The position numbers and the translations under genes were made by a program. Positions 1 to 8,083 of a stretch of DNA of 64,000 bases are shown one piece after another. The stretch comes from Chitinophagaceae bacterium UBA7600 (GTDB lineage: Bacteria > Bacteroidota > Bacteroidia > Chitinophagales > Chitinophagaceae): positions 133,632 through 197,631 of the forward strand of contig DLKC01000027.1 of the NCBI GenBank assembly GCA_002478885.1. The letters are read 5' to 3'. The notes under the pieces were generated by a model that saw only the letters and a program-made list of their open reading frames with translations, ran no database searches and was not told the origin of the DNA. The stretch's first letter is position 1. Every line of letters begins with the position of its first letter.

Positions 1-1434
1 AAAGGCGATGGCATAGGCCCGGAAATTATGGATGCTGTATTAAATATTTTTAGAGCAGCAGAAGTTCCCCTTGAATATGAATTTGTGGATATGGGCAAAT
101 GGGTCTTTGACAAGGGCTACAGCAATGGCATGACTCCCGAAGCGCAGCGCAGTATAGAAACACTAGGTATCTTGTTTAAAGGCCCAATGGAGACCCCTAA
201 GGGTAAAGGAGTAAAAAGCGTAAACGTAACAGCCCGCAAAACCTGGAACACTTATGCCAACAAAAGAGTGTTCCAAACCCTGCATGGTGTAGATACTGTC
301 TTTAGCAAAGCTGGTATACCAGTCGACATAACCGTTGTACGGGAAAATATCGAAGATACTTATGGCGGTATTGAGCATATGCTTACGCATGATGTTGCAT
401 TAAGCCGTCGTTTTATTACACGGCCTGGCAGTTTGCAGGTAATCAAGTATGCTTTCGAAATGGCGAAGAAAAAAGGGGCACGGCGGATCACCTGCGGTCA
501 TAAAGCCAATATTATGAAGATAACCGACGGACTTTTTCTTGATGTTTTCAACGAGGTGGCCAAAGAATATCCTGAATTGAAAGCTGATGATGTGATCGTA
601 GATGACCTTTGTATGAAACTTGTAACCCGGCCAGACCTCTTTGATGTGGTAGTGCTTACCAATCTTCAGGGCGACATCGTTTCGGATCTTTGCGCCGGGC
701 TTGTTGGCGGTTTAGGGTTTGCACCAAGTGCAAATATCGGCGATCATATTTGCATATTCGAAGCAGTACACGGAACCGCACCCGATATCGCCGGTAAAAA
801 TGTGGCTAACCCAACCGCGTTGCTCTTAAGCGGTATTGGCATGTTGCGACATCTCGGCTTAATGAAAGGAGCAGCACTTATTGAGAATGCATTGTTGTAT
901 ACATTGGAGCAAGGTGTTCATACAGGCGACTTTGGCGACAAAACAAAAGCGTCTGTAAACACTACTGCTTTTGCCGAAGCCGTTATCGGCAACTTTGGCA
1001 AAACGCCTGGGTTGGGTGCAAAACCAATGCTACCCGATATGCCTACTACGCAAACGCATTTTAAACTTGAAAAAAACCCCATGCTCGAATCTGTGGAAAT
1101 GGAAAACGAAAAAATTGTGGGTGTGGATTTCTTTATCGAAAGCAATGAACAGCCCATCACCATCGCCAATAAATGCATGCGTCATGCAGGTGTAAAGTTT
1201 AAACTCGTTAATATAAGTAATAGAGGTACGCAGGTATGGCCTACCGGTTCTGTTTACACCAATCTCGTAAACCAGTATAATGTTCGCTTCGAAAGCATCG
1301 ATGATTTTCCGCTTAATCAGCAGGATGTGCTTGGGCTTTATGTGAGTATGAGCGGCAACTTTAAAATTTGCTCATCAGAATTGTTATTAATGTGGGGAGA
1401 TAAAAAAGCGTACAGTCTCGCACAGGGCCAGTAG
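1..1434 (+). CDS. icd: Isocitrate dehydrogenase, 5'-truncated by window edge
   Basis: The frame is open from base 1 (KGDGIGPEIMD, the N-terminal nucleotide/substrate loop of the IDH/IMDH family), so only a few N-terminal residues are missing. The enzyme oxidatively decarboxylates isocitrate to 2-oxoglutarate in the TCA cycle. The substrate loop SVNVTAR has the family spacing S-x-N-x3-R; ENIEDTYGGIEH carries the catalytic Tyr, GHKANIMK the catalytic Lys and LQGDIVSD the metal-binding Asp pair. About 150 residues follow the core, as in the long (about 480 aa) Rickettsia/Thermus-type enzymes. In the coenzyme segment HGTAPDIAGKNVANPTA the residues equivalent to E. coli Lys344/Tyr345/Val351 are Asp/Ile/Ala, the pattern of NAD-using family members. 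It is therefore called without a fixed NADP preference. Confidence 0.95.
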   Translation, partial: KGDGIGPEIMDAVLNIFRAAEVPLEYEFVDMGKWVFDKGYSNGMTPEAQRSIETLGILFKGPMETPKGKGVKSVNVTARKTWNTYANKRVFQTLHGVDTVFSKAGIPVDITVVRENIEDTYGGIEHMLTHDVALSRRFITRPGSLQVIKYAFEMAKKKGARRITCGHKANIMKITDGLFLDVFNEVAKEYPELKADDVIVDDLCMKLVTRPDLFDVVVLTNLQGDIVSDLCAGLVGGLGFAPSANIGDHICIFEAVHGTAPDIAGKNVANPTALLLSGIGMLRHLGLMKGAALIENALLYTLEQGVHTGDFGDKTKASVNTTAFAEAVIGNFGKTPGLGAKPMLPDMPTTQTHFKLEKNPMLESVEMENEKIVGVDFFIESNEQPITIANKCMRHAGVKFKLVNISNRGTQVWPTGSVYTNLVNQYNVRFESIDDFPLNQQDVLGLYVSMSGNFKICSSELLLMWGDKKAYSLAQGQ

Positions 1435-1535
1435 TTAAAAAAATGTGCCGCATATAAAATCATTTTTTCAGGCTGTAAGCGGTCTGCCGAAGTGATTTTT
1501 TTTGTTGCCTTCTTTTGTATCAATATCATCGTTCC

Positions 1536-1907
1536 TTGCGTCGCACTCTTGTACAGCATAACCTCATTCAGCAACCAAACAGGTTAAATGTAATGGCGTT
1601 TATCAGAATATTTTGTCACCGGCAAACCAAAGCAAGGCAAGCCATATAAGCCCTTTGACCAGGAAGAAAAAAAATCCTGCCCAGCCTATTCGCCTAAGCC
1701 ATACTTTAAATTTTTGTTTACTGGTCATGATCTGTTGCAGCGAAATGAACGGCGATAAAACTAAAAAGAAAATAGCCGCAAACCCTCAGCAGTAAATGAA
1801 TTTTTTTAATTGGTAACACGGTGCCAGGAAAAACGGTAGCTGTAATCATTTCAGTTGTACAAAAATATGCCGCACGATGCTACTGAAGCTGAAGAGTGCG
1901 ACGCAAC
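1536..1907. repeat. Inverted-repeat pair 1 (arms 1536-1554 and 1892-1907)
   Basis: The left arm TTGCGTCGCACTCTTGTAC faces the right arm AAGAGTGCGACGCAAC. Both carry the GAG variant next to the core. The spacing of 372 bp is much wider than in the other pairs because the small membrane-protein frame on the minus strand lies between the arms. Confidence 0.85.
1603..1728 (-). CDS. Small single-pass membrane protein (41 aa)
   Basis: A 42-codon minus-strand frame starts with ATG (MTSKQKFKVW) and ends with TGA. It encodes a short basic N-terminus with the segment LRRIGWAGFFFFLVKG followed by more hydrophobic residues, then a short polar tail (AGDKIF). That is the layout of a one-helix membrane protein with its positive N-terminus in the cytoplasm. 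From memory, small proteins with an RRIG-aromatic-FFLxKG pattern occur widely in Bacteroidota without a known function; I could not verify this. The frame lies between the two arms of an intergenic repeat and has no clear ribosome-binding site, which is normal for this phylum. The alternative is a chance hydrophobic frame. Confidence 0.6.
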   Translation of the reverse strand: MTSKQKFKVWLRRIGWAGFFFFLVKGLIWLALLWFAGDKIF

Positions 1908-2067
1908 CAAAGCTGATTTGCAAACAAATGCCGGGAATAAAAAAGTTCTGTGCAATAAAAAACCTCGGATTATTTCGTTCTGCAACCAGAAAAATAAGTG
2001 CAGATTTTGCACTGATCGGTGCGGGTAAAAACCTAAATGTTACTTTCGTGATGTTAAAACAATTTTT

Positions 2068-2847
2068 ATGTACAGTACTATTTTAACGGAATTGGATAAT
2101 GGCATATTCAGCATTATCATTAACCGGCCTGATAAGTTGAACGCGCTTAATAAAACCGTGATGGAAGAGTTGAGCCTGGCGATCGATGAAATATATAATA
2201 ATGATGAAATTAAGTCGGCCCTAGTTACCGGGGCAGGAGCGAAGTCTTTTGTCGCTGGTGCAGATATTAACGAGTTTATCGCGCTTGATGCAGGCGCAGG
2301 CGCCGCATTTGCGCAAATGGGCCAGGATAGAGTTTTTACAAGAATCGAGCATTCGCCAAAACCTATTATTGCGGCGGTAAACGGGTTTGCTTTGGGTGGT
2401 GGATGCGAACTTGCAATCGCCTGTCATTTTAGAATTGGCAGTACTGCTGCAAAGTTTGGGCAGCCTGAAGTAAATCTTGGATTGATACCAGGTTATGGCG
2501 GCACACAGCGGCTAACTCAATTGATCGGTAAAGGACGTGCGCTTGAAATGATGATGAGCGGAATAATGATCGATGCAGCTACAGCTCTGAGTTATGGGCT
2601 CGTGAATTATGTGGTTGCGCCGGAAGAATTAATAGCAAAAGCAAAAGTAGTTTTGGCGCTTATTAATTCGAAAGCGCCGCTGGCAGTTGCAAAATGTATT
2701 ACATGCGCCAATGCAGTTTTCGATGAAAAGGCAGACGGATTTGCTGTAGAAATTGAAGCATTTGGAAGCTGTTTTGCAACAGATGATAAAGTGGAAGGAA
2801 CCACTGCATTTATTGAAAAAAGAAAGCCTGTATTTACAGGAAAATAA
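2068..2847 (+). CDS. Enoyl-CoA hydratase/isomerase family protein
   Basis: This 259-residue crotonase-fold enzyme probably adds water across the 2,3-double bond of enoyl-CoA esters in fatty-acid or butyrate-type beta-oxidation, in the cytoplasm. Visible motifs are the oxyanion-hole segments AGADINEF (about 64-70) and GFALGGGCELA (107-116), and both catalytic glutamates: Glu114 in GGCELA and Glu134 in GQPEVNLGLIPG. The length equals that of classic hydratases. ATG 2068 gives the usual short N-terminus before the first beta strand; a near-consensus TACTTTCG box lies 19 nt upstream. The gene stands alone, and a strong bidirectional terminator separates it from the convergent M56 gene. The exact acyl-chain preference cannot be read. 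Confidence 0.9.
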   Translation: MYSTILTELDNGIFSIIINRPDKLNALNKTVMEELSLAIDEIYNNDEIKSALVTGAGAKSFVAGADINEFIALDAGAGAAFAQMGQDRVFTRIEHSPKPIIAAVNGFALGGGCELAIACHFRIGSTAAKFGQPEVNLGLIPGYGGTQRLTQLIGKGRALEMMMSGIMIDAATALSYGLVNYVVAPEELIAKAKVVLALINSKAPLAVAKCITCANAVFDEKADGFAVEIEAFGSCFATDDKVEGTTAFIEKRKPVFTGK

Positions 2848-2854
2848 GTTTAGG

Positions 2855-2899
2855 TATTAAAGCAAAGAGCGGCGCACTGCGCCGCTCTTTGCTTTAATA
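2855..2899. terminator. Bidirectional intrinsic terminator
   Basis: A 21-bp perfect stem with a 3-nt loop (arms around AAAGCAAAGAGCGGCGC) is flanked by A and T runs on both sides. It sits between two convergent genes, so it can stop transcription from either direction. Confidence 0.9.
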
Positions 2900-2914
2900 G
2901 GAAGGTCGTTTAAA

Positions 2915-4897
2915 TTATTGGTTTTTTGATTTTGTGGTAATTTCAATAACACCGCTCTTTCCTTTTTCTCCATACTTGTCGGTAGCTAACTTATCTTTTA
3001 AAACATTTGCACTCAGAATTGTATTTGGGTCAAGTTTATCTGCTACTTCCTTAGTAACAATTTTCCCGTTGATAACATAGAGGGCAATATTGACGTTGGA
3101 AGCAACCTTTGTTTCTGTACTTACATTGTCATTTACATCAACCTGCGTGTTGACGTTGACATTTACCTTATACAACGGCCCATTCTTTGTATCAATTTCG
3201 ATTACTCCATTTTTGCCTTTAGCTCCATATTTATCGGTTGCCATTTTGTCTTTTAAAACGTTGACACTTTTGATGCAGGTATTGTCTAAAGCTTTTGCTT
3301 TCGAAGTTTCTATAATTTTCCCATCGATCACATAAAGAGGGCTGGGGTTGGGCGCTGCTGTGTCGACAGACTCATTCATTGCAGTTAATTTTGTTTCGTA
3401 TGGTCTAATGTCCTTCTGGTTTGCATATCCAGCTACTGCTTTTAATATATTTCTCGCTAGCGATTCGATTCTTGCGGATTGCGTAAGGTAGGCTACATCA
3501 TTTTTATTGTCGATATAACCACTTTCAATTAAGATTGAGGGAACTGAATTGGCTTGCAATATCCATATACCAACTTGCTTTTGCAGCAAGGCCGGTGTAA
3601 CCTGAAAGTCATCTGAAAGTTCACCAATCACAGCAGATCCAAGCAATTTGCTTTTATCGAGCAGGCCATTATCGTTATTCTTTGAGATAACTACTTCCAT
3701 ACCGGAAACTTCATTCTGCTTATCGGGCGCCTGGACATTTGCATGAATAGAAATACATGCATCTGCTTTTTGAGTTTTAATCCAGTCCACCCGTTCAGGA
3801 GGTGTAAGAGATTCATCAGTATTGCGGGTTAATACCACATCAACAGCGTATTCAGCAGAAAGGTCTTTGATCTTTTTTGCAATGCTAAGATTGATGTCTT
3901 TTTCCTTTATTCCATTGATGCCAAGCGCACCATTATCCTTTCCACCATGGCCAGCATCAACAACCAATTTAAAAGGAACTGAAACTTTTGTAACTACAGT
4001 AGTGTTTGCATCATCAGCTTTTTGAATGCGGAAAGCAAATAATAGCGTAACGAGAGCAAGTAATGGTAATGCCATCATGCGGCGGAAATAGTTGAATTTT
4101 GGATCTTTCGAAGTTGTAAGCATAACTAAGCGTCTTTTGATAGGGGAATAAAAAAATGATTGAGCGGGCGCGAAAATTGACTTGCCATATTGTGCCTGCA
4201 AAAGCATAGCAGCAAAAGCAGAGGCATCTTTATTACCGACAGCTTTTTCGTCTGCAATAAATTCGTGAATAAGATAAAGTTCCTTTTGTATAAGCCAGAA
4301 GACCGGGTTCATCCAAAACAATGCGTTTAATGTTTGCATAAATAATTTGTCCCAGGTATGTTTTTGTTGAATATGCGTTATTTCATGCTGCAGGATTTGT
4401 TTACCAGTTGTTTCTTCCAGAGAAATATCGTTGCGCCAGAAAACATTTCTTAGAAAAGAGAAAGGTGCGTGTTCGAGGTCTGTGGCAATAAAATCGAATT
4501 CGGTTGTTGAATTTACAGGGTAGCTTCGTTTGATTTTATAAATGTGAGCTATCCTTAACGTGAGTCCCAGCAGCATAGCAAATGATATTGTCAGGGTTAT
4601 GATAACGAAGAGTTGTTGCCAATCTAGTATAAAACTTCCCGTTGATAAAGCTTCCTGCTCGCCGCCAGTTGAATAGATTACATTGAGCAATTTAATAGTC
4701 TTATCGTTACCGCTTTCAAAAGTGAACCATTGCAGGTTAAGAAGGGGTACAGTAATGCTGAAAAGTAGTGTTAGCAAAAGGTAAAAGCGATTGTAATAAT
4801 GAAACCGTTTGTTTCGTAATACAAGCCCGTAGTAAGTCATTAACAACGCGGCACAAATAAACACTTTGAGCTGGTAGATGAAAAATGTTTGCAGCAT
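2915..4897 (-). CDS. M56 (BlaR1-like) membrane peptidase fused to N-acetylmuramoyl-L-alanine amidase, with two plug-like repeats
   Basis: The 660-residue protein has three parts. Residues 1-290 form a BlaR1/MecR1-type M56 domain with membrane helices and the zinc site HEITH (171-175), followed by HEFIADE (211-217). After the last helix (about 276-292), residues 308-490 form an amidase_3 domain: DAGHGG (314-319), Glu332, SIHAN (383-387) and the catalytic-Glu segment IESGYID (458-463). The C-terminus has two similar repeats, PLYVIDGK...KGKNGVIEI (520-568) and ALYVINGK...KGKSGVIEI (605-653), resembling the loop of TonB-receptor plug domains. It lies 1 bp after the BlaI-type repressor gene, so it is probably the sensor protease that inactivates that repressor. 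The amidase would face outward and could read peptidoglycan state. The fusion is unusual; the domain calls are motif-based. Confidence 0.88.
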   Translation of the reverse strand: MLQTFFIYQLKVFICAALLMTYYGLVLRNKRFHYYNRFYLLLTLLFSITVPLLNLQWFTFESGNDKTIKLLNVIYSTGGEQEALSTGSFILDWQQLFVIITLTISFAMLLGLTLRIAHIYKIKRSYPVNSTTEFDFIATDLEHAPFSFLRNVFWRNDISLEETTGKQILQHEITHIQQKHTWDKLFMQTLNALFWMNPVFWLIQKELYLIHEFIADEKAVGNKDASAFAAMLLQAQYGKSIFAPAQSFFYSPIKRRLVMLTTSKDPKFNYFRRMMALPLLALVTLLFAFRIQKADDANTTVVTKVSVPFKLVVDAGHGGKDNGALGINGIKEKDINLSIAKKIKDLSAEYAVDVVLTRNTDESLTPPERVDWIKTQKADACISIHANVQAPDKQNEVSGMEVVISKNNDNGLLDKSKLLGSAVIGELSDDFQVTPALLQKQVGIWILQANSVPSILIESGYIDNKNDVAYLTQSARIESLARNILKAVAGYANQKDIRPYETKLTAMNESVDTAAPNPSPLYVIDGKIIETSKAKALDNTCIKSVNVLKDKMATDKYGAKGKNGVIEIDTKNGPLYKVNVNVNTQVDVNDNVSTETKVASNVNIALYVINGKIVTKEVADKLDPNTILSANVLKDKLATDKYGEKGKSGVIEITTKSKNQ

Positions 4898-4898
4898 A

Positions 4899-5255
4899 TT
4901 ATTTATTTTTTAGCTGTTGTAATAATAATTCGAGCTCCTCAACGCTGAGTTTATTTTCTTCTACCAGAAACGAAACTGCTTTACTAAATGAACCACCGAA
5001 ATAACCTTTCACCACAGAGCTCAATGTGTTTTTTGAATACGCCTCTCGGCTAATCATTGGTTCGTACTGATGCATTCTGCCAAAGGTTTCTGTAGTTACA
5101 AAATCCTTGTCAATTAAAATTTTGAGTAATGTAGCAACTGTGTTGGAGTGTGGCTTTGGATCGGGCATGGCCTCCAGAATATCCTTTAAAAAGCCTTTTT
5201 TGATCTTCCACAGCGATTGCATTATTTGCTCCTCTGCTTTTGTTAATGTTTTCAT
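4899..5255 (-). CDS. BlaI/MecI/CopY-family transcriptional repressor
   Basis: This 118-residue protein has the family layout: an N-terminal winged helix (TKAEEQIMQSLWKIKKG, then SNTVATLLKILIDKDFV) and a C-terminal helical dimerisation part. Family members repress their own operon and a target gene until a partner M56 protease cleaves them. The partner gene follows 1 bp downstream on the same strand, so the two form an operon. Overlapping dyads upstream of the start (5261-5319) are the likely operator. No beta-lactamase is encoded in the window, so the regulon is unknown. Confidence 0.92.
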   Translation of the reverse strand: MKTLTKAEEQIMQSLWKIKKGFLKDILEAMPDPKPHSNTVATLLKILIDKDFVTTETFGRMHQYEPMISREAYSKNTLSSVVKGYFGGSFSKAVSFLVEENKLSVEELELLLQQLKNK

Positions 5256-5260
5256 GTATA

Positions 5261-5319
5261 ACTAAAACTTTAGTCAAACATAAAACTAATTATTTAGTTG
5301 TACAACTATTTTTTTAGTT
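5261..5319 (-). promoter_or_regulatory. Candidate BlaI-type operator cluster
   Basis: Directly upstream of the repressor start lie ACTAAA-AC-TTTAGT (5261-5274), AACTAA-TTAT-TTAGTT (5284-5299), the 14-bp perfect palindrome TAGTTGTACAACTA (5295-5308) and AACTA-N6-TAGTT (5304-5319). The last two AACTA..TAGTT dyads have the same 16-bp length and centres 20 bp apart, about two helical turns. BlaI/MecI proteins bind short AT-rich dyads of this kind at their own promoters. Confidence 0.6.
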
Positions 5320-5395
5320 AAACATTTGTGAAGAGCTTTTAAGGGAATATGGAATATTCAAATTTCTGCACGGAATTGTTGAATAGCGATTTGCT

Positions 5396-5415
5396 GTACA
5401 AGTGGGTGACACAAC
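5396..5415. repeat. Single repeat arm, ACAC variant
   Basis: GTACAAGTGGGTGACACAAC belongs to the second core type. It lies 47 bp beyond the stop of the sigma-factor gene. Its outer flank shares AAAGCTGAGCAGCG with the reverse complement of the arm at 28054-28073, which has the other core type. Confidence 0.75.
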
Positions 5416-5462
5416 GAAAGCTGAGCAGCGCTACTTGGCTGGAGCCAAAAAGAAGTTTGCTG

Positions 5463-6728
5463 TTAGTTGCATTCAGTAATTTTTTTCTGAAGCAGTGATT
5501 GCTCAATTCTGGAACCGGTAAGGGCTTTGGCCCTAGTGAAATATTTTTTTGCCTCTTCTTTTTTATTGAGCTCCAAATACATTTCACCCAAAGAAGCATA
5601 ATAGAGATAATGATTTTCGAGGCCCTGTATTTGTGTAAGAGAATCAAGTGCGGCTTGCCTGCTTACCGCATAAGCAGATGCAATGGCCTTGTTGAGGGCA
5701 ACGACGGGGCCAGGTTTTAGTGTATATAGAATATCGTAAAGATGATAAACGGTTTTCCAGTCGGTTTGGTCGAAGGATGGTGCGGCAGCATGCAGCGATG
5801 CGATTGCCGCTTCGAGATGATAAGCCGAAAAGTGGTTGCCTTCAGCTGCGGCATTGAGGTAATCGAAACCGCGTTGAATGAATGCCCGGTTCCACAGGCT
5901 ACGGTCCTGGTATTTGAGAATAACAATATTTCCTTTGTCATCAACCCTGGATTGGAAACGGGAAAATTGGAAACACATCAATGAAAGAAAGGCTCGTGTT
6001 TCAGGAATATTTGTGAATGTTTGTTCGCTAAGTATCTGGCACAATCGCATAGCTGCTTCGCAGAGATCTTCCCGAATAAGCTGTTCAGGGTGAGAAGAGT
6101 TGTAGCCCTCGTTAAACAAAAGATATAGTGATTGTAACACTGTTTGAAGTCGCGAGTTGAGCAAATTGGCGGGCGGTACTTCAAGTTGAATTTTCTGCTG
6201 TATTATTTTTTCTTTGGCGCGGTAAATTCTTTTGGTGACAGCATCGTGTGTTGTGAGAAATGCGTTGGCAATCTCATGCACACTAAGGCCGCACAAGGTT
6301 TTTAAGACCAGTGCAATTTGAGATTCAACCGGGATAAAAGGATGGCAGCAGGCAAACATCATTCTGAGCTGGCTATCCTGAATCTCATTGTCGAGAAACA
6401 TGTCGTTTATGGCAGGATCAACTTTTAGATCCTGTTGTAGTTGCTGGCTGTATGCGGAACCTATTTTCTGGAAATTTCTTTCTCTTCTCAGGTGATCGAT
6501 CGCCCGGTTTTTAGCCACACGGTAAAGCCACGCTGAAGGATTATCTGGCAGTCTGCCGTAGCTCCATGTTACCATTGCCTTTAACAGAGTGTCTTGGACA
6601 ATGTCCTGGGCAACTTCGAAACTGTCAAAACCTAGCAATCTTGTAAGTACAGCAATCATTTTACCCGACTCTCTTCTGAAGAGATGTTCAATCAAATGAT
6701 TTACCTGCGATGAAGAAGGTGGCTGCAT
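5463..6728 (-). CDS. ECF RNA polymerase sigma factor, ECF42-like, with C-terminal TPR-type extension
   Basis: At 421 residues it is about twice the length of a minimal ECF sigma factor. Residues 1-90 form sigma region 2 (GFDSFEVAQDIVQDTLLKA; NPSAWLYRVAKNRAIDHLRR). Residues 130-185 form region 4 (LKTLCGLSVHEIANAFLTTHDAVTKRIYRAKEKI). A helical extension follows (FNEGYNSSHPEQLIREDL; TLKPGPVVALNKAIA; TPR-like LGEMYLELNKKEEAKKYFTRAK). This layout plus a neighbouring YciI/DGPF protein is the signature of the ECF42 group, whose C-terminal extension is needed for activity instead of an anti-sigma factor. The DGPF gene is immediately upstream on the same strand. The regulon is not visible. Confidence 0.92.
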   Translation of the reverse strand: MQPPSSSQVNHLIEHLFRRESGKMIAVLTRLLGFDSFEVAQDIVQDTLLKAMVTWSYGRLPDNPSAWLYRVAKNRAIDHLRRERNFQKIGSAYSQQLQQDLKVDPAINDMFLDNEIQDSQLRMMFACCHPFIPVESQIALVLKTLCGLSVHEIANAFLTTHDAVTKRIYRAKEKIIQQKIQLEVPPANLLNSRLQTVLQSLYLLFNEGYNSSHPEQLIREDLCEAAMRLCQILSEQTFTNIPETRAFLSLMCFQFSRFQSRVDDKGNIVILKYQDRSLWNRAFIQRGFDYLNAAAEGNHFSAYHLEAAIASLHAAAPSFDQTDWKTVYHLYDILYTLKPGPVVALNKAIASAYAVSRQAALDSLTQIQGLENHYLYYASLGEMYLELNKKEEAKKYFTRAKALTGSRIEQSLLQKKITECN

Positions 6729-6744
6729 TAGCTTGTAGGTAAAG

Positions 6745-6776
6745 AAAAAGCAAACCAGTTTATGGTTTGCTTTTTT
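6745..6776. terminator. Hairpin between the YciI and sigma genes
   Basis: A 13-bp perfect stem AAAAAGCAAACCA with the 5-nt loop GTTTA is flanked by A/T runs. It lies between the stop of the DGPF gene and the start of the sigma gene, so read-through into the sigma gene is probably partial. Confidence 0.75.
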
Positions 6777-6781
6777 GGCTG

Positions 6782-7123
6782 TTACATTTTCATTATTTGT
6801 CTTATCTGAACTTTGCCGTCCAGATCAAAATCAGGGTAGTCTTGGGCAAGCGCCAATGCTTCATCATAATTTTCTGCATTAACAATAAAGAAGCCACCAA
6901 CTACCTCTTTTCCTTCGGCGAAAGGGCCGTCGGTAATCACGCGTTCTTTGCCTTCTATACATTTTCCGCCAAGCATTAATGGTTCGCCGGCGACATATTT
7001 TCCGGCTTTCCTCAGTTGCTCGATCCAGGCCATCCACTTATTCATACTCTGCTGCATAGTTTCCGGAGACAGTTCTTCAGATGAAGACATTCCACCCTGA
7101 AAGATGAACATAAATTTTTCCAT
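6782..7123 (-). CDS. YciI-like DGPF-motif protein (ECF42 partner)
   Basis: This 113-residue ferredoxin-like alpha/beta barrel protein belongs to the YCII-related/DGPF family. It has the naming motif DGPF at 65-68 (RVITDGPFAEGKEVVGGFF) and the typical N-terminus MEKFMFIFQGG. Such proteins are nearly always encoded beside ECF42 sigma factors and are thought to be part of their regulon; their molecular activity is not established. The gene lies upstream of the sigma gene on the same strand, with a 53-bp gap that contains a hairpin. Confidence 0.92.
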   Translation of the reverse strand: MEKFMFIFQGGMSSSEELSPETMQQSMNKWMAWIEQLRKAGKYVAGEPLMLGGKCIEGKERVITDGPFAEGKEVVGGFFIVNAENYDEALALAQDYPDFDLDGKVQIRQIMKM

Positions 7124-7359
7124 AATGAATGTTTTTGTGTTTTGAATTGTTTTATAGATGACGAGCAGTACGGCTCAAAATGGACATATTATTAAAAAAT
7201 AATTCCAGCATCAAATGGACAGAAAAGTTATGCAATAAATGTGTTTTAATAAAACCTTCGGTAAAAGGCAATTTGAGCATTTTTAGATATTTACGTCCGT
7301 GTGTTGATAAAATGTAAAGACTGCGAGCCGCACGCCCACAATTATTTTATCTTCACCCT

Positions 7360-8049
7360 ATGAAAACTATAGGACTTATCGGCGGGCTAAGCTGGCTATC
7401 GACTCTTGATTATTACCGGCAGCTTAATGAAATGGTCCAGAACAAAACTAATGGCGCTGCAACTGCAAGACTGGTGATGTATTCGGTTGAATTTGGTGAA
7501 ATAAAGCGACTAACGCAGGACGGTGACTGGGACACCATTACAGGCATAGTAACCAATGCTGCAAAAAAAATTAAAGCAGCAGGCGCCGATTGCTTACTTA
7601 TTGGCGCAAATACCATGCACAAAATAGCAGACGAAATACAAGCTTCGGTCAACATTCCGCTTATTCACATCGCGGAAGAAACAGCCAAGGTGGTGAGCAC
7701 TACAGGGGTAAAAAAAGTTGCCTTGCTTGGCACAAAGTATACGATGCAGCTTGATTTTTATGCCAATAAACTGCTGGACCGGGAAATAGAAATAATTATT
7801 CCCCCGAAAGAAGACATCGAATACATTAATGACACTATTTATAATGAAATGAGTAAAAATATTTTTCTGCCGGAGCGAAAATCGAGTTTCCTGCGAATAA
7901 TTAATGAGTTGATTGAACGGGGTGCGGAAGGGGTTATTCTTGGCTGTACTGAAATTCCTATTCTTGTTAAGCAGAATGATGTTTCAGTTGCAGTGTTTGA
8001 TACAACGCAAATTCATACTTCGGCAGCGGTTGAATTTGTGTTGAAATAA
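7360..8049 (+). CDS. Aspartate/glutamate racemase-family protein (YgeA/RacX-like)
   Basis: This 229-residue protein has the two-lobed Asp/Glu racemase fold: N-terminal IGLIGGLSWLSTLDYY, mid-protein IGANTMHKIAD and C-terminal GVILGCTEIP. Family enzymes racemise amino acids without cofactor, using one acid/base residue in each lobe. The second-lobe Cys is present (Cys196, GCTEI). The first-lobe position, Cys in aspartate racemases and Thr83 in E. coli YgeA as I recall it, is Ala83 here. It may be a one-sided or inactive enzyme, or use another residue. The gene stands alone, with a 235-bp AT-rich region upstream. Confidence 0.85.
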   Translation: MKTIGLIGGLSWLSTLDYYRQLNEMVQNKTNGAATARLVMYSVEFGEIKRLTQDGDWDTITGIVTNAAKKIKAAGADCLLIGANTMHKIADEIQASVNIPLIHIAEETAKVVSTTGVKKVALLGTKYTMQLDFYANKLLDREIEIIIPPKEDIEYINDTIYNEMSKNIFLPERKSSFLRIINELIERGAEGVILGCTEIPILVKQNDVSVAVFDTTQIHTSAAVEFVLK

Positions 8050-8083
8050 AAAAGGCAAATATTGTTATTTTTCCCTCCCGGAA

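Noticed and set aside
1877..2086. Plus-strand frame of 69 codons before the enoyl-CoA hydratase
   Set aside because: Its N-terminal residues (KSATQ) are a translation of the repeat arm, and the rest has no family-like sequence and overlaps the real gene.
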